Assembly: GCA_002358575.1 (NCBI GenBank)
Contig: DEPD01000148.1
Location: forward strand, 1-64,000
Direction of reading: 5' to 3'
Origin: Lachnospiraceae bacterium UBA3401
GTDB lineage: Bacteria; Bacillota; Clostridia; Lachnospirales; Lachnospiraceae
Length of the DNA: 64,000 nt
The notes under the pieces were generated by a model. It searched no databases. It worked only from the letters and a program-made list of their open reading frames with translations, and was not told the origin of the DNA. The stretch's first letter is position 1. Each line of letters begins with the position of its first letter. Shown here in pieces: positions 26,195 through 35,731 of the stretch. Made by a program: the position numbers and the translations under genes.

Positions 26195-27697
26195 CTATCG
26201 GTGCTTTTTTGTATCTTTACGGGCAGCTCTTCCATAGAGTAACGAAAGCTCTAACATCCGTTTTGACAATTCCTCTGTGCAGGCGTCATGTTCCATGCGC
26301 CATTCCCAGTTTCCTCCCAAAGTAGAAGGTGTGTTTATTCGCGCTGCCCCCCCAAGTCCAAGATAATCCTGAATTGGTATGATCGCCGTGTCTGCCACAC
26401 TTCCAAGCGCAGTCCGAATCAAACATTCACAGAGATCAGATGTTCTTTTAACATTTAAATATTTCTTTGCAAAAGCCAAATCCTTTTTATTCAAAGAAGA
26501 AATCCATCCATTTACAGTATCGTTGTCATGCGTTCCTGTATATACTACACAGTTATTTGTATAATTATGCGGCAGATAATCACTTTCTCCCTGCGCGTCA
26601 AATGCAAATTGCAGCACTTTCATTCCAGGATATCCAGTCTTTTTTACCAACTTTAAGACACTCGGCGTCAAAAATCCCAAATCCTCAGCAATCACCGCCT
26701 GATTGCCAAGTCCTTTCTTCATCACCTCAAACAGTTTATAGCCTGGTCCCTTCTTCCACACGCCATTCTCTGCGGTTTCATCACCATACGGAATTGCCCA
26801 ATATTCATCAAATCCTCGGAAGTGATCAATCCGCACTATATCGTAAATGCGAAAACAGTGTGCAAGTCTTTGTAGCCACCATGCAAACCCCGTCTCCTCA
26901 TGATACTCCCATTTGTACAATGGATTCCCCCAAAGCTGGCCAGTGTCCGAAAACGCATCTGGCGGACAGCCTGCAACCGCAATAGGCACATTCTCCTCAT
27001 CAAGCTGGAACAGCTCTGGATTCGCCCACGTGTCCGCACTGTCAAACGCCACATAAATTGGGATATCTCCTACAATGCGGATTCCCTTTTTGTTAGCGTA
27101 CTCTTTGAGTGCCATCCATTGTTTAGAAAACAGATATTGCTGATAACTGTAAAACGCAATGTCCTCTGCAAGTTTCTTCTCATAATCCGCCATCGCCTGC
27201 GGCCTTCTAAGGCGAATGTCCTCATCCCACGCAATCCACGATACGCCATCTAAAGAATCCTTGATCGCCATATACAGTGCATAGTCTTTAAGCCACTGTT
27301 GATTCGCCTCAACAAACTCTTTATATTCCGGGTTCTCACAGACATTCGCCCGCGCAAATGCCTTGCGAAGAAGGTCGAACCTTGTATGATAAATCTTTTC
27401 ATAATCCACCTTTTTGGCATCATTACCAAAATCGACTGATGCGCATTCTTCCTCCGTAAGCAGCCCCTCCTCAATCAGCGTGTCCAGACTGATATAGTAT
27501 GGACTGCCTGCAAAGGTCGAAAAAGACTGATACGGAGAGTCTCCATATCCTGTGGGACCTAGAGGTAAAATCTGCCACAGCGACTGCCCTGACGCTGCCA
27601 AAAAATCCACAAACGCATAGGCTTCTTTTGAAAATCCGCCTATTCCAAATCTTGACGGTAAGCTGGATACCGGCATAAGTACGCCACTTCTTCTCAT
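26195..27697 (-). CDS. malQ: 4-alpha-glucanotransferase (amylomaltase)
   Basis: 500 residues from the ATG at 27697 (AAGGAG 6 nt upstream). A GH77 enzyme that transfers glucan chains between maltodextrins and releases glucose. Motifs: G-Y-G-D-S-P-Y-Q near the N-terminus, I-V-R-I-D-H-F-R-G-F (catalytic Asp), I-A-E-D-L-G (acid-base Glu) and Y-T-G-T-H-D-N-D-T. No signal peptide, so cytoplasmic, acting on dextrins imported by the adjacent ABC transporter. The plus-strand C7 run at 26347-26353 sits in its coding sequence and keeps the frame. Confidence 0.96.
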   Translation of the reverse strand: MRRSGVLMPVSSLPSRFGIGGFSKEAYAFVDFLAASGQSLWQILPLGPTGYGDSPYQSFSTFAGSPYYISLDTLIEEGLLTEEECASVDFGNDAKKVDYEKIYHTRFDLLRKAFARANVCENPEYKEFVEANQQWLKDYALYMAIKDSLDGVSWIAWDEDIRLRRPQAMADYEKKLAEDIAFYSYQQYLFSKQWMALKEYANKKGIRIVGDIPIYVAFDSADTWANPELFQLDEENVPIAVAGCPPDAFSDTGQLWGNPLYKWEYHEETGFAWWLQRLAHCFRIYDIVRIDHFRGFDEYWAIPYGDETAENGVWKKGPGYKLFEVMKKGLGNQAVIAEDLGFLTPSVLKLVKKTGYPGMKVLQFAFDAQGESDYLPHNYTNNCVVYTGTHDNDTVNGWISSLNKKDLAFAKKYLNVKRTSDLCECLIRTALGSVADTAIIPIQDYLGLGGAARINTPSTLGGNWEWRMEHDACTEELSKRMLELSLLYGRAARKDTKKHR

Positions 27698-27729
27698 AAG
27701 CATCTCCTTCTCAAAAATTTTTTAAACTG

Positions 27730-28572
27730 TTATCCTTTTACAGCACCCGCAACAACTCCTTCTATGATGTATTTCTGACAAGCGATATAGAATATAATGA
27801 TTGGAATGATCGCCAGTATGATCATCGCCATCATCGCCCCCATATCAATTGCGCCATAACCGCCTTTCAGGTACTGAATCGCTATAGGAATGGTCTTATA
27901 TTTCTTGATATCAAGCACAAGATAAGGAAGCAGATAGTCATTCCACACCCACATTGCTTCAAGAATCGCCACAGAGATTGCTGTAGGCTTCATCACCGGA
28001 AATACAATCTTGAAATATGTCTGAATGGGGGTGCAGCCATCAATCATAGCCGCCTCCTCAATCTCTAGTGGAATGGCTTTGACAAATCCGCAGAACATAA
28101 AGACCGCAAGCCCTGCCCCAAATCCCAGATATACAATCACAATGCCGACAGGGTTCCCTAAGTGTAGTATATCAGCAATTTTAGATAATGTAAACATTAC
28201 CATTTGAAAAGGTATAATCATTGAAAAAGCAAACAGCATATACATTGCTGAAGTAACTTTATTTTTCACTCGTGTAATGTACCATGCACACATTGAGGTG
28301 CACAAAATAATTACAAATACCGACGCAACCGTGATAAACAGCGAATAGCCAAACGCTTTGGGAAGCTCTATCTTCTCAATACCGCTAATATAGTTCTCTA
28401 TCCCCACAAAAGACTTGCTATCGGGCAGCGCAAATGGCCTCTTGCTAATAAAAATTTTCTTTTTAAATGAATTGTACAATACAATAATGATTGGCATTAT
28501 ATAGATAATGGAAATAACAGAAAATATTGCGGTTAACAATCCACCATGCTTTGCTTTTCTAACTTCTGACAT
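27730..28572 (-). CDS. Carbohydrate ABC transporter permease, MalG type
   Basis: 280 residues with six membrane helices and the inner-membrane ABC coupling motif around E-E-A-A-M-I-D-G-C-T-P-I-Q-T-Y-F (EAA loop). Its ATG overlaps the stop of the MalF-type gene (TAATG). It forms the channel with the MalF-type protein. No ATPase gene is in the operon, as is common in Firmicutes, where a shared MsmX-type ATPase serves several importers. Confidence 0.93.
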   Translation of the reverse strand: MSEVRKAKHGGLLTAIFSVISIIYIMPIIIVLYNSFKKKIFISKRPFALPDSKSFVGIENYISGIEKIELPKAFGYSLFITVASVFVIILCTSMCAWYITRVKNKVTSAMYMLFAFSMIIPFQMVMFTLSKIADILHLGNPVGIVIVYLGFGAGLAVFMFCGFVKAIPLEIEEAAMIDGCTPIQTYFKIVFPVMKPTAISVAILEAMWVWNDYLLPYLVLDIKKYKTIPIAIQYLKGGYGAIDMGAMMAMIILAIIPIIIFYIACQKYIIEGVVAGAVKG

Positions 28573-29414
28573 TATGCCTGTACCTCCTTATCTCTTGTAG
28601 CTCTGAGCTGTATAATTGCAATGAGCGCCACCAATATAAAGAACACAACTGCTTTTGCCTGTCCGACACCTTCCCATCCATTTCTGCCATAGAATGTATT
28701 GAATATGTTCAGTGCGAGCATTTCTGACTTGTTGGACGGTTCACCTGCTGTGAGTGCTAAATTCTGATCAAACAGTTTAAAAGAATTAGTTAAAGTCAGG
28801 AAAGAACAAATAGTAATAGAAGGCATAACCATTGGAAGTGTCACATGTCTCAACAATTGTGTGTTGTTCGCACCATCAATCTTCGCCGCCTCAATCAAGT
28901 CGCCTGGAATATTCTGTATTCCTGCAATGTAAATAATCATCATATAACCCACCTGCTGCCAGCACATCAAAATGACAAGTCCCCAAAATCCATAGGAAGA
29001 ACTGTAAGTAAGTGTACGCTCCATTCCTGCCAAAATACCATTTAAAATTAGCTGCCAAATATAGCCGAGAATAATTCCGCCAATTAAGTTTGGCATAAAA
29101 AATACAGTTCTAAATATATTGGTTCCCTTGATGCCCTTTGTTAACAGCATTGCCACTGCAAAGGCAAGGACATTAATTGCCAACACAGATACAATCGTAA
29201 ACAGTGCTGTGTACCAGAGCGAGTGTATAAATGTACTGTCGCCCCAAATCCTAACATAGTTCTTAATCCCTACAAACTTTGCATCTGTAACAGTTGTAAA
29301 TTCACAAAAAGACAAATATACACCCAGTATAAACGGCAGTATAAAACCAATGGTAAACGCCAAAAGCGTCGGTAGTGCAAATATTGGGAAATATCTCTTG
29401 ATTGCCTTATCCAT
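28572..29414 (-). CDS. Carbohydrate ABC transporter permease, MalF type
   Basis: 280 residues with six membrane helices and the EAA loop L-I-E-A-A-K-I-D-G-A-N-N-T-Q. AAAGGA lies 7 nt before the ATG. It belongs to the CUT1 family (oligosaccharides, glycerol phosphate); neighbours malQ and lacI point to maltodextrins. A strong stem-loop separates it from the binding-protein gene. Confidence 0.93.
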   Translation of the reverse strand: MDKAIKRYFPIFALPTLLAFTIGFILPFILGVYLSFCEFTTVTDAKFVGIKNYVRIWGDSTFIHSLWYTALFTIVSVLAINVLAFAVAMLLTKGIKGTNIFRTVFFMPNLIGGIILGYIWQLILNGILAGMERTLTYSSSYGFWGLVILMCWQQVGYMMIIYIAGIQNIPGDLIEAAKIDGANNTQLLRHVTLPMVMPSITICSFLTLTNSFKLFDQNLALTAGEPSNKSEMLALNIFNTFYGRNGWEGVGQAKAVVFFILVALIAIIQLRATRDKEVQA

Positions 29415-29545
29415 AATCTTATCCTTTCTATTAATAACGTAATAACGATACTAACATCTATAAAAATTTTCATCGAGCAGATTCATTTTCTCCTACGCGC
29501 GACTTGTGCGAGCATTAGCCCCTACTTCCTTCGTATTGGTCTGTG

Positions 29546-29582
29546 CAAAAAAAGGTACAGCCAGATGCTTCCGGCTGCACCT
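29546..29582 (-). terminator. Intra-operon terminator after the binding-protein gene
   Basis: A 10-bp stem (AGGTGCAGCC with GGCTGTACCT, one G-U pair) followed on the minus strand by a run of seven T. It lies 13 bp after the binding-protein stop and 132 bp before the first permease start. Partial read-through here would give more binding protein than permease, the usual stoichiometry. Confidence 0.85.
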
Positions 29583-29594
29583 AAAATCTCTTGA

Positions 29595-31022
29595 TTAGTT
29601 ATTTACTGCCGCATATTCAGAAGCCCACCCGTCGACAAATGCAGTATCCACTGCGGACCATTCACCTGTTCCCTGCGCGTACTCCAATAGGGCACTTCCC
29701 ACGCCGTTCTTCCACTCCTCAGAAGGCATTGTTGTAAAAGTCCAAGTAACTGGAGTCTTGCCTGACGAAACATAATCATTGGAAATCTCTACCAAGGGAT
29801 TTGCTGCTGGATAATTCTCAAACTCTTTGAATGGACATACAAATCCCATAACATAGGACAGAGAATCACATCCTTCATGAGAAGTCACACACCAATTCAT
29901 AAAGTCAAGAGTTGCCTGAATATCCTCCTCAGACGCATTCTTATTAACACACCAGTAATTCTCACTGCCTGTGCAGAGTCCCTGATTCTCCTCGCCGTCT
30001 ACGCCAATGTAAATCGGAAGCATTCCAAGAGATTCATCCTCCATGCCGTTTGCACTCAAATCGGTGTAAGCCCATGTACCATTCTGATAAAATACAGCCT
30101 CTCCAAGTGCGAAATCTGCTGTTGCATCCTCACCAGTCTTACTAGATAACATTGAAGGCGCACAGACAGAATCTGTGATGTACAAATCCCATACATTCTT
30201 GTAATTTTCCAGATAAGTGCCCTTGATTGCCTCTGTGGAACTAATCCCGTCAGCCTGGTACTCATAGTAAATTGGAAGATTTGCAAGATGTGTCTTAAAT
30301 CTCCAATCAGAACTTGAATCCATACCTGCTGAGGTAAATGCTCCCTTCACTCCAAGATCATCTGCATTCTCCTGAATGCTGTCAGCAACTGCCTTGAGGT
30401 TATCAAAAGAGTTAATCTCCTCCACGCTCTTAACCACCGCATAGTCTTTTGTAAAATAATCATTTAATATATCGGCATTGTAAATCAAACCGTAAGTCTC
30501 TACCACATAGGCAAGCCCCTTCACTTCATCGCCATCCTTCAATGCGAACTCATCGCTTGTCAGTTGCCCATAAACCTCTGACCCTGAGAGATCATAGCAA
30601 TAGTCTTTCCATGTTGCCAAACCTATTGGACCATTTACTTGGAACAGTGTAGGTGCTTCTGACTTTGCCATCTCTGACTTTAATGTAGACTCATATGTAC
30701 TGGAAGCCGCTGTCTGCACCACAACCTCCACACCAGTCTCAGCGGTATATGTAGCAGCCAGTTCCTCCCAATCCTTTGCCTGCTCTGGCTTAAAATTCAG
30801 ATAATAAACCTTACCGTTTCCTGACGGTTTACTCGCATCTGCCTGTGTATTGTCTACTGTATCGTCTGCCTCGTCTGCCTCGTCTGTCTTGCTCGCGCTG
30901 TCATCCGTCTTAGTGTCTGCCGCAGGAGCTTGTGTCTGCGCAGAATCACCTCCGCCACATCCAGTAAGCATTGTTGCCAGTATTGCTGCACTCAGTACTG
31001 TACTTAATAACTTTTTCTTCAT
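29595..31022 (-). CDS. Extracellular sugar-binding lipoprotein of the ABC importer
   Basis: 475 residues. The signal peptide ends in the lipobox M-L-T-G-C-G (Cys about 22), followed by an Asp/Thr-rich linker (25-70) and a type 1 extracellular solute-binding domain (family CUT1). It delivers the sugar to the two permeases encoded downstream. Start ATG has AAAGAGG 7 nt upstream. The sugar specificity is inferred from the malQ context only. Confidence 0.92.
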   Translation of the reverse strand: MKKKLLSTVLSAAILATMLTGCGGGDSAQTQAPAADTKTDDSASKTDEADEADDTVDNTQADASKPSGNGKVYYLNFKPEQAKDWEELAATYTAETGVEVVVQTAASSTYESTLKSEMAKSEAPTLFQVNGPIGLATWKDYCYDLSGSEVYGQLTSDEFALKDGDEVKGLAYVVETYGLIYNADILNDYFTKDYAVVKSVEEINSFDNLKAVADSIQENADDLGVKGAFTSAGMDSSSDWRFKTHLANLPIYYEYQADGISSTEAIKGTYLENYKNVWDLYITDSVCAPSMLSSKTGEDATADFALGEAVFYQNGTWAYTDLSANGMEDESLGMLPIYIGVDGEENQGLCTGSENYWCVNKNASEEDIQATLDFMNWCVTSHEGCDSLSYVMGFVCPFKEFENYPAANPLVEISNDYVSSGKTPVTWTFTTMPSEEWKNGVGSALLEYAQGTGEWSAVDTAFVDGWASEYAAVNN

Positions 31023-31062
31023 AAAAATACCTCTTTCTTTCCACTACATACCACAAATTTCT

Positions 31063-31128
31063 GGAAACGTTTTCGGTAACGTTTCCGATAGACAAAATTA
31101 TAATATCACTTTGCAGTATAAATAGCAA
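31063..31128 (-). promoter_or_regulatory. Promoter with two abutting LacI-type operators
   Basis: On the minus strand, TTGCTA (31123-31128), 17 bp, TATTAT (31100-31105). Just below the expected start site are two back-to-back 12-bp sites centred on CG: GGTAACGTTTCC (31075-31086) and GGAAACGTTTTC (31063-31074, plus-strand reading). Each is a near palindrome of the LacI/CcpA half-site type, and together they form a perfect outer dyad (GGAAACGT/ACGTTTCC). Position +7 to +30 fits repression by blocking. Confidence 0.82.
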
Positions 31129-31202
31129 GGAAAAATCTTACATTCTTTTAACTTTGGCGAAGTTTCATGAAATATCGAGAGAATTTTACAGCAAATTTAA
31201 CA

Positions 31203-31241
31203 AAAGAGATTGAAATTCTTCTTAAGAATTTCAATCTCTTT
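31203..31241 (-). terminator. 18-bp perfect stem-loop after the UDP-glucose dehydrogenase gene
   Basis: AAAGAGATTGAAATTCTT, a 3-base loop, and its exact reverse complement, ending in CTCTTTTG on the minus strand. It lies 35 bp after the dehydrogenase stop. The arms are AT-rich, but the length makes it very stable. Confidence 0.8.
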
Positions 31242-31275
31242 CCACAAATTCACTATATTTTTTCTACAAAAAAAT

Positions 31276-32442
31276 TTAATCCCTCCCGTAGATATCCCGC
31301 GTATAAATTTTTTCTTCCACGTCCTTTAACTCTTCTGTCAAACGATTTGCAATAATGACATCTGACATTTCTTTAAACGCCGCAAAGTCGCGAATCACTC
31401 TGGATCGGAAGAATTGATCGTCCTTGAGTGTTGGCTCATACACGACCACCTCGACCCCCTTTGCCTTAATGCGCTTCATAATCCCCTGTATTGAGGATTG
31501 GCGGAAGTTATCAGAGTCCGTCTTCATCGTCAACCTGTACACTCCAACAATCTGTGGTTTCTTCGCCAGTATCATGTCCGCAATATGGTCCTTTCTTGTC
31601 CGGTTCGCATCCACAATCGCCGATATAATATTGTTTGGCACATTCTCATAATTTGCCCGTAATTGTTTTGTATCCTTTGGCAGACAGTACCCACCATAGC
31701 CAAAAGATGGATTATTATAATGAGTTCCGATTCTAGGGTCGAGCCCCACACCCTCAATAATCTGTTTTGTATTGAGTCCGCGCATCTCTGCGTAAGTGTC
31801 CAGCTCATTAAAATACGCCACCCGAAGTGCCAGATAAGTGTTGGCAAAAAGTTTGATTGCCTCCGCCTCCGTCATATCGGTAAACAGCGTTGGAATATCC
31901 TGTTTAATAGCTCCTTGCTTTAACAAATCTGCAAAAATTTTGGCGCGCTCCGACTGCTCACCTACAATAATTCGCGACGGATAGAGATTGTCGTACAGCG
32001 CTCTTCCTTCCCGCAGAAACTCGGGTGAAAAAATGATATTGTCGATGCCAAAGCGCTTCCTAACCGCCTTTGTATATCCAACTGGAACTGTTGATTTAAT
32101 TATCATAACAGCGTCTCTGTTCACCTTCTCGACCAGCTCAATAACTGCTTCAATTGAGCTGGTATCAAAATAATTTTTGTCTGGGTCATAGTTGGTCGGC
32201 GTCGCAATAATAATGTAATCCGCATCTCGATACGCCGCCTCACCGTCCGTCGTCGCCGTAAGATTTAATTCCTTATTTGCCAAATACTCCTCAATTTCCT
32301 TATCGATAATCGGCGATTTTTTGCTGTTAATAAGCTCTACTTTTTCCTGAAAGATATCCACTGCTGTCACTTCATTGTGCTGTGCTAATAATATCGCATT
32401 GGAAAGCCCTACATATCCAATACCTGCCACTGCAATTTTCAT
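31276..32442 (-). CDS. ugd: UDP-glucose 6-dehydrogenase
   Basis: 388 residues. It oxidises UDP-glucose to UDP-glucuronate with NAD+. The Rossmann start is [12 protein letters not shown], the catalytic segment is [14 protein letters not shown], and the third domain ends in the D-I-Y-G-R-D tail. AAGGAG lies 8 nt before the ATG. UDP-glucuronate is a capsule precursor; the gene lies outside, but near, the glycan locus at 39-64 kb and is next to a helicase gene. A related nucleotide sugar as substrate cannot be excluded. Confidence 0.93.
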   Translation of the reverse strand: MKIAVAGIGYVGLSNAILLAQHNEVTAVDIFQEKVELINSKKSPIIDKEIEEYLANKELNLTATTDGEAAYRDADYIIIATPTNYDPDKNYFDTSSIEAVIELVEKVNRDAVMIIKSTVPVGYTKAVRKRFGIDNIIFSPEFLREGRALYDNLYPSRIIVGEQSERAKIFADLLKQGAIKQDIPTLFTDMTEAEAIKLFANTYLALRVAYFNELDTYAEMRGLNTKQIIEGVGLDPRIGTHYNNPSFGYGGYCLPKDTKQLRANYENVPNNIISAIVDANRTRKDHIADMILAKKPQIVGVYRLTMKTDSDNFRQSSIQGIMKRIKAKGVEVVVYEPTLKDDQFFRSRVIRDFAAFKEMSDVIIANRLTEELKDVEEKIYTRDIYGRD

Positions 32443-32464
32443 TTTTATATCTCCTTATATTTTA

Positions 32465-34900
32465 TTATTTGAACCAGCCATTCCAAAAACGCTCAACCTT
32501 GTTGGCAATTCCTGACACACTCACAACCTCGTATTGACTCCATTCCCTAGGAAACATTCGCTTGTACTGTGGTTCCAGAAAGCGCTCGTCGAGCAGTGCC
32601 ACCACCCCAATATCCTCCGCAGTGCGAATTACGCGCCCCGCCGACTGCAACACCTTGTTCATGCCCGGATATCGATATGCATAGTCAAAACCATTCTCAC
32701 CCTGCGCGTCAAAATGTTGCCGCAAAAGTTCACGCTCGCAGCCCACCTGTGGAATGCCAGTTCCCACAATCAATGCGCCAATTAAGCTGTCGCGTTTTAA
32801 GTCAATCCCCTCAGAAAAAATTCCGCCCATAACACAAAAGCCAATCAGGATAGCCCCCTTTGCCCCCTCCTCCTGAAAGCGTAGGAGAAATTCCTCCCGC
32901 TTCGCCTCGCTCATATAATCCTCCTGCACAATGCACTCCATATGGTCCGCATCATAATAGGCTTCCATAAAGCAGTGATGCACTTGTTCCAGAAAGAGAT
33001 GGGACGGCAAAAATACCATATAATTGCCTTGTCGTTGCTGTACCACCGCATAAATATAATCTGCAATGCGCTGAAACTCCTCTGCACTTCTTCTGTTATA
33101 TTTGCTTGTGACATCATTTGCGACAAAAAGTGCTTTTTTATTCTCATCAAAGGTTGATTTGGCATAGACCTCATAGTCCGTCGGCTCACCACCCAATAGC
33201 TTTTTATAATATTGTATAGGCAGCAGCGTTGCCGAAAATAAAATTGTGCTTCTGCCTTTCTGCATACACTGGCGCAGATTCAACGCTGGATTGACACAGA
33301 AAAGCTTTAACATAAAATCTCCATTTTCCAAAAGCTGGCTGTATATTACATAATTTTCATCCATAATCTCATAAATATTCAAAAAATGCGCCATCTCAAA
33401 ATAAAAATCCATCAATTCCTTTTTGTTTGGAAAGGTGTCATGCTCGTCCAAGAAATCGTCAATCGCTGCATATAACTGGTTTAATGTCATCACAAACCCG
33501 TCAATTTCCTCCTCTTTGCGGTAGGTTTCGCACTGTCTTTTCATTGCGAGCAGCTCTTTGTTACATCGGTCAAGTAATTTTGAAATCTTTGGTGAAAGCT
33601 CTTTTATCAAATGTTTCATCTGCAAAAAAGATTCTTTGAACAGCGCTGCACTGTACATTTCCCTGCCGCGGTCGAGCAGATTGTGTGTCTCGTCAATCAG
33701 AAACACATAGTTTTGCTTACCAAGACCATCCGAAAAAAAACGTTTGAGATACACTCTAGGGTCAAAAACATAGTTGTAATCACAGATAATTGCATCTGAA
33801 TACAAACTCATGTCAAGGCTTAGCTCAAACGGACACACATGATGTTTTTCCGCGTACTCCTGCACCTTCTCCCGCGTAAAATGCTCCTCGTGTGTCAGAA
33901 GCTCATACATGGCATCATTAATGCGGTCGTAATGCCCATTTGCATAGGGACACGCTTCTGGATTACACTCTGTCTCCTCCTGCGCCTCTCCCTCCTGTTT
34001 TAAAAAACAAATTTTATCCTTCGCTGTCAGAACAATCATTTTCATTTGAAGACCGCTCTGTTGCAAAAGTCCAAAACATTCCTGCGCGACAGTGCGAGTG
34101 ATGGTCTTTGCCGTGAGATAAAAAATCTTCTCCGTCATCCCTTCCCCCATAGATTTCACCGCTGGAAAAACAGTCGATATTGTCTTTCCAACACCTGTCG
34201 GCGCTTCCAAAAACAACTTCCGCTTATGGTAAATCGTGCGATAGACATATGTTACAAGTTCCTTTTGTCCATCACGGTAAGCAAAAGGAAATGCAAGTTG
34301 TTTGATTGACTCAGTGCGGACCTTGCTCCATGTAAACTGAAAATCTGCCCACTTTTTGTACTCCAACATTAACTTTTCAAACCAATCTTTTAGTTCTGCA
34401 AAAGTATATTCCTCATGAAAATATTTTCGTTCTTCTGTCTCAATATGGCAGTAGGTCATGCGCACAAAAACCGCATCCAAAAAATTTTCTGCCGCGTACA
34501 TAAACGCATAACATTTCGCCTGCGCAAGATGGACTCCCACAGGCGCGGTAATGCGCTTTAAGTCCTTGTAAGTGCCTTTAATCTCATCAATAATTACCTT
34601 GTTCTCTTCCGCATCACTGGGGTATGTCTCCTCCACAAACGGCAGCGCATGTGTCCCAAAGTTGTAATCAATAATTCCATCTGCTCTTCCTTCTATTATA
34701 ATGTCATACTGTTCTGCTGTCCATCTGTAACGCAGTCCAATCTCAGAATGATACTCACTGCCCATGCGCCGCTGTATCATTCGATGAATACGGCTCCCCT
34801 CCTGCATCGCAGTGTCCGAACCACCTGATTTTCTATTGTCAATGCTGCCCTCCCGCAGTATAAACTCTACAAGCTGGCGAACAGATACGCGTATCTCCAT
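32465..34900 (-). CDS. XPD/DinG-like iron-sulfur helicase with PD-(D/E)XK-like N-terminus
   Basis: 811 residues. The first roughly 190 residues have a nuclease-like core: E-G-R-A-D-G-I-I-D then I-I-D-E-I-K-G-T, the D...E-x-K layout of Cas4/RecB-type nucleases. The helicase has Walker A E-A-P-T-G-V-G-K-T-I-S (about 240), DEAH-type box D-E-T-H-N-L, Fe-S cluster cysteines (including E-C-N-P-E-A-C-P-Y and H-V-C-P-F-E-L) and motif VI Q-S-A-G-R-V-I-R. It is a 5'-3' superfamily 2 DNA helicase, probably in repair; the nuclease activity is inferred. AAGGGG lies before the ATG, and UDP-glucose dehydrogenase follows 22 bp downstream. Confidence 0.87.
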   Translation of the reverse strand: MEIRVSVRQLVEFILREGSIDNRKSGGSDTAMQEGSRIHRMIQRRMGSEYHSEIGLRYRWTAEQYDIIIEGRADGIIDYNFGTHALPFVEETYPSDAEENKVIIDEIKGTYKDLKRITAPVGVHLAQAKCYAFMYAAENFLDAVFVRMTYCHIETEERKYFHEEYTFAELKDWFEKLMLEYKKWADFQFTWSKVRTESIKQLAFPFAYRDGQKELVTYVYRTIYHKRKLFLEAPTGVGKTISTVFPAVKSMGEGMTEKIFYLTAKTITRTVAQECFGLLQQSGLQMKMIVLTAKDKICFLKQEGEAQEETECNPEACPYANGHYDRINDAMYELLTHEEHFTREKVQEYAEKHHVCPFELSLDMSLYSDAIICDYNYVFDPRVYLKRFFSDGLGKQNYVFLIDETHNLLDRGREMYSAALFKESFLQMKHLIKELSPKISKLLDRCNKELLAMKRQCETYRKEEEIDGFVMTLNQLYAAIDDFLDEHDTFPNKKELMDFYFEMAHFLNIYEIMDENYVIYSQLLENGDFMLKLFCVNPALNLRQCMQKGRSTILFSATLLPIQYYKKLLGGEPTDYEVYAKSTFDENKKALFVANDVTSKYNRRSAEEFQRIADYIYAVVQQRQGNYMVFLPSHLFLEQVHHCFMEAYYDADHMECIVQEDYMSEAKREEFLLRFQEEGAKGAILIGFCVMGGIFSEGIDLKRDSLIGALIVGTGIPQVGCERELLRQHFDAQGENGFDYAYRYPGMNKVLQSAGRVIRTAEDIGVVALLDERFLEPQYKRMFPREWSQYEVVSVSGIANKVERFWNGWFK

Positions 34901-34915
34901 TCAAATCCCCTTTGT

Positions 34916-34965
34916 AAACAAAAACTCTCTCTAAATGACAGTTTACCCTATCACTTAAAGAGAGT
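34916..34965 (-). terminator. Terminator after the HPr-like gene
   Basis: ACTCTCT (34959-34965 on the minus strand) pairs with AGAGAGT (34924-34930), with a partly paired centre (TTAAGTGA/TGTCATTTA), then TTTTTGTTT. It separates the HPr-like gene from the helicase gene. Confidence 0.8.
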
Positions 34966-35013
34966 CAATTAAATTTTAGGAGCTGTATGGGTCATCTACT
35001 TTTTTACAGATCC

Positions 35014-35238
35014 TTATGCAATGGCAAGCCCGTTCACATAGCTCTCAAACTCGTCACTATATCCTGCATACTTCAAAGTAAGAATTGAACGAAAATCCAG
35101 CCCCATCACGCCAAGAATAGATTTTGCATCCACTGTATAATGATTATAGGAAATATCAATATCAAAATCGCACTTTGATGCCTCATTTACGAAATTCTGG
35201 ACTTCTGAAGGTGTCATTTTAATTTTGCGTTCTCTCAT
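35014..35238 (-). CDS. HPr-like protein lacking the active-site histidine
   Basis: 74 residues from the ATG at 35238 (AAAGGA about 11 nt upstream; a later ATG at 35217 is possible). The C-terminal two thirds match HPr: A-S-K-C-D-F-D-I-D-I, then A-K-S-I-L-G-V-M-G-L-D, the segment holding the regulatory Ser46 of HPr, then L-T-L-K-Y-A-G. The loop that should read G-I-H-A-R-P-A is replaced by M-T-P-S-E-V-Q-N, with no His15. This is the pattern of Crh, a regulatory HPr paralogue, rather than a PTS phosphocarrier. It is monocistronic, between its own promoter and a terminator. Confidence 0.78.
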   Translation of the reverse strand: MRERKIKMTPSEVQNFVNEASKCDFDIDISYNHYTVDAKSILGVMGLDFRSILTLKYAGYSDEFESYVNGLAIA

Positions 35239-35306
35239 ACATATCAACATCCTTTCCACACAAAATAACTCTGATTGTCAGTTTCCTGATTTCTGTGTTT
35301 TTACGT

Positions 35307-35335
35307 ATTATAGTATACAATATCTGTAAAGTAAA
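35307..35335 (-). promoter_or_regulatory. Promoter of the HPr-like gene
   Basis: On the minus strand, TTTACT (35330-35335), 17 bp, TATAAT (35307-35312). The GCCAGATTCTGGC dyad (35343-35355) lies just upstream of the -35. The leader to the start codon is about 60 bp. Confidence 0.7.
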
Positions 35336-35355
35336 GCTTTTTGCCAGATTCTGGC

Positions 35356-35566
35356 GTATTTCGTCGTTTTCGTTGTACATTTGTTCTGTTTTATATTGAA
35401 TCATAAAATGCTTTGTGTATTTTATATAATTCATTGTTTCCAATATTTAGATTATTATACAAATTTTAATAAAAAATCATATTACTTTTTCTTTTCAGTG
35501 AGCAAAATACAAAAATTTCTTTCAAACCCTTGCAAATCCGCCCTTGAAGAGAAAACGACAATTAAT
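35356..35566. other. AT-rich gene-free stretch between divergent genes
   Basis: The space between the HPr-like gene (minus) and the ABC exporter pair (plus) is about 490 bp. Promoters occupy its two ends. The middle is AT-rich with T runs and stop codons in all frames; I see no gene or clear structured RNA in it. Confidence 0.5.
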
Positions 35567-35619
35567 GTGTTAAATTGTAACACTTTTAGGCTTGCATTTT
35601 ACTTTTTTTCAACTATACT
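35567..35619 (+). promoter_or_regulatory. Promoter and upstream dyad of the ABC exporter pair
   Basis: TTGCAT (35592-35597), 16 bp, TATACT (35614-35619). A perfect dyad GTGTTA-N5-TAACAC (35567-35583) lies 9 bp upstream of the -35 and could bind a regulator. The leader to the ATG at 35732 is about 105 bp, long enough for attenuation, but I see no clear terminator in it. Confidence 0.6.
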
Positions 35620-35731
35620 GTCAATTATACGCTCTTAGGATCTGTAGAAAATAGTAATATATGTGGATTTTACAGGATATTTCTACCGTTCCTTGGAAAA
35701 TGTTACCAAAAGAAAAGCGAGGTACATAACA

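Noticed and set aside
26347..26353. C7 tract in malQ as a phase-variation site
   Set aside because: Seven bases, in frame, in a housekeeping enzyme; no alternative frame of interest.
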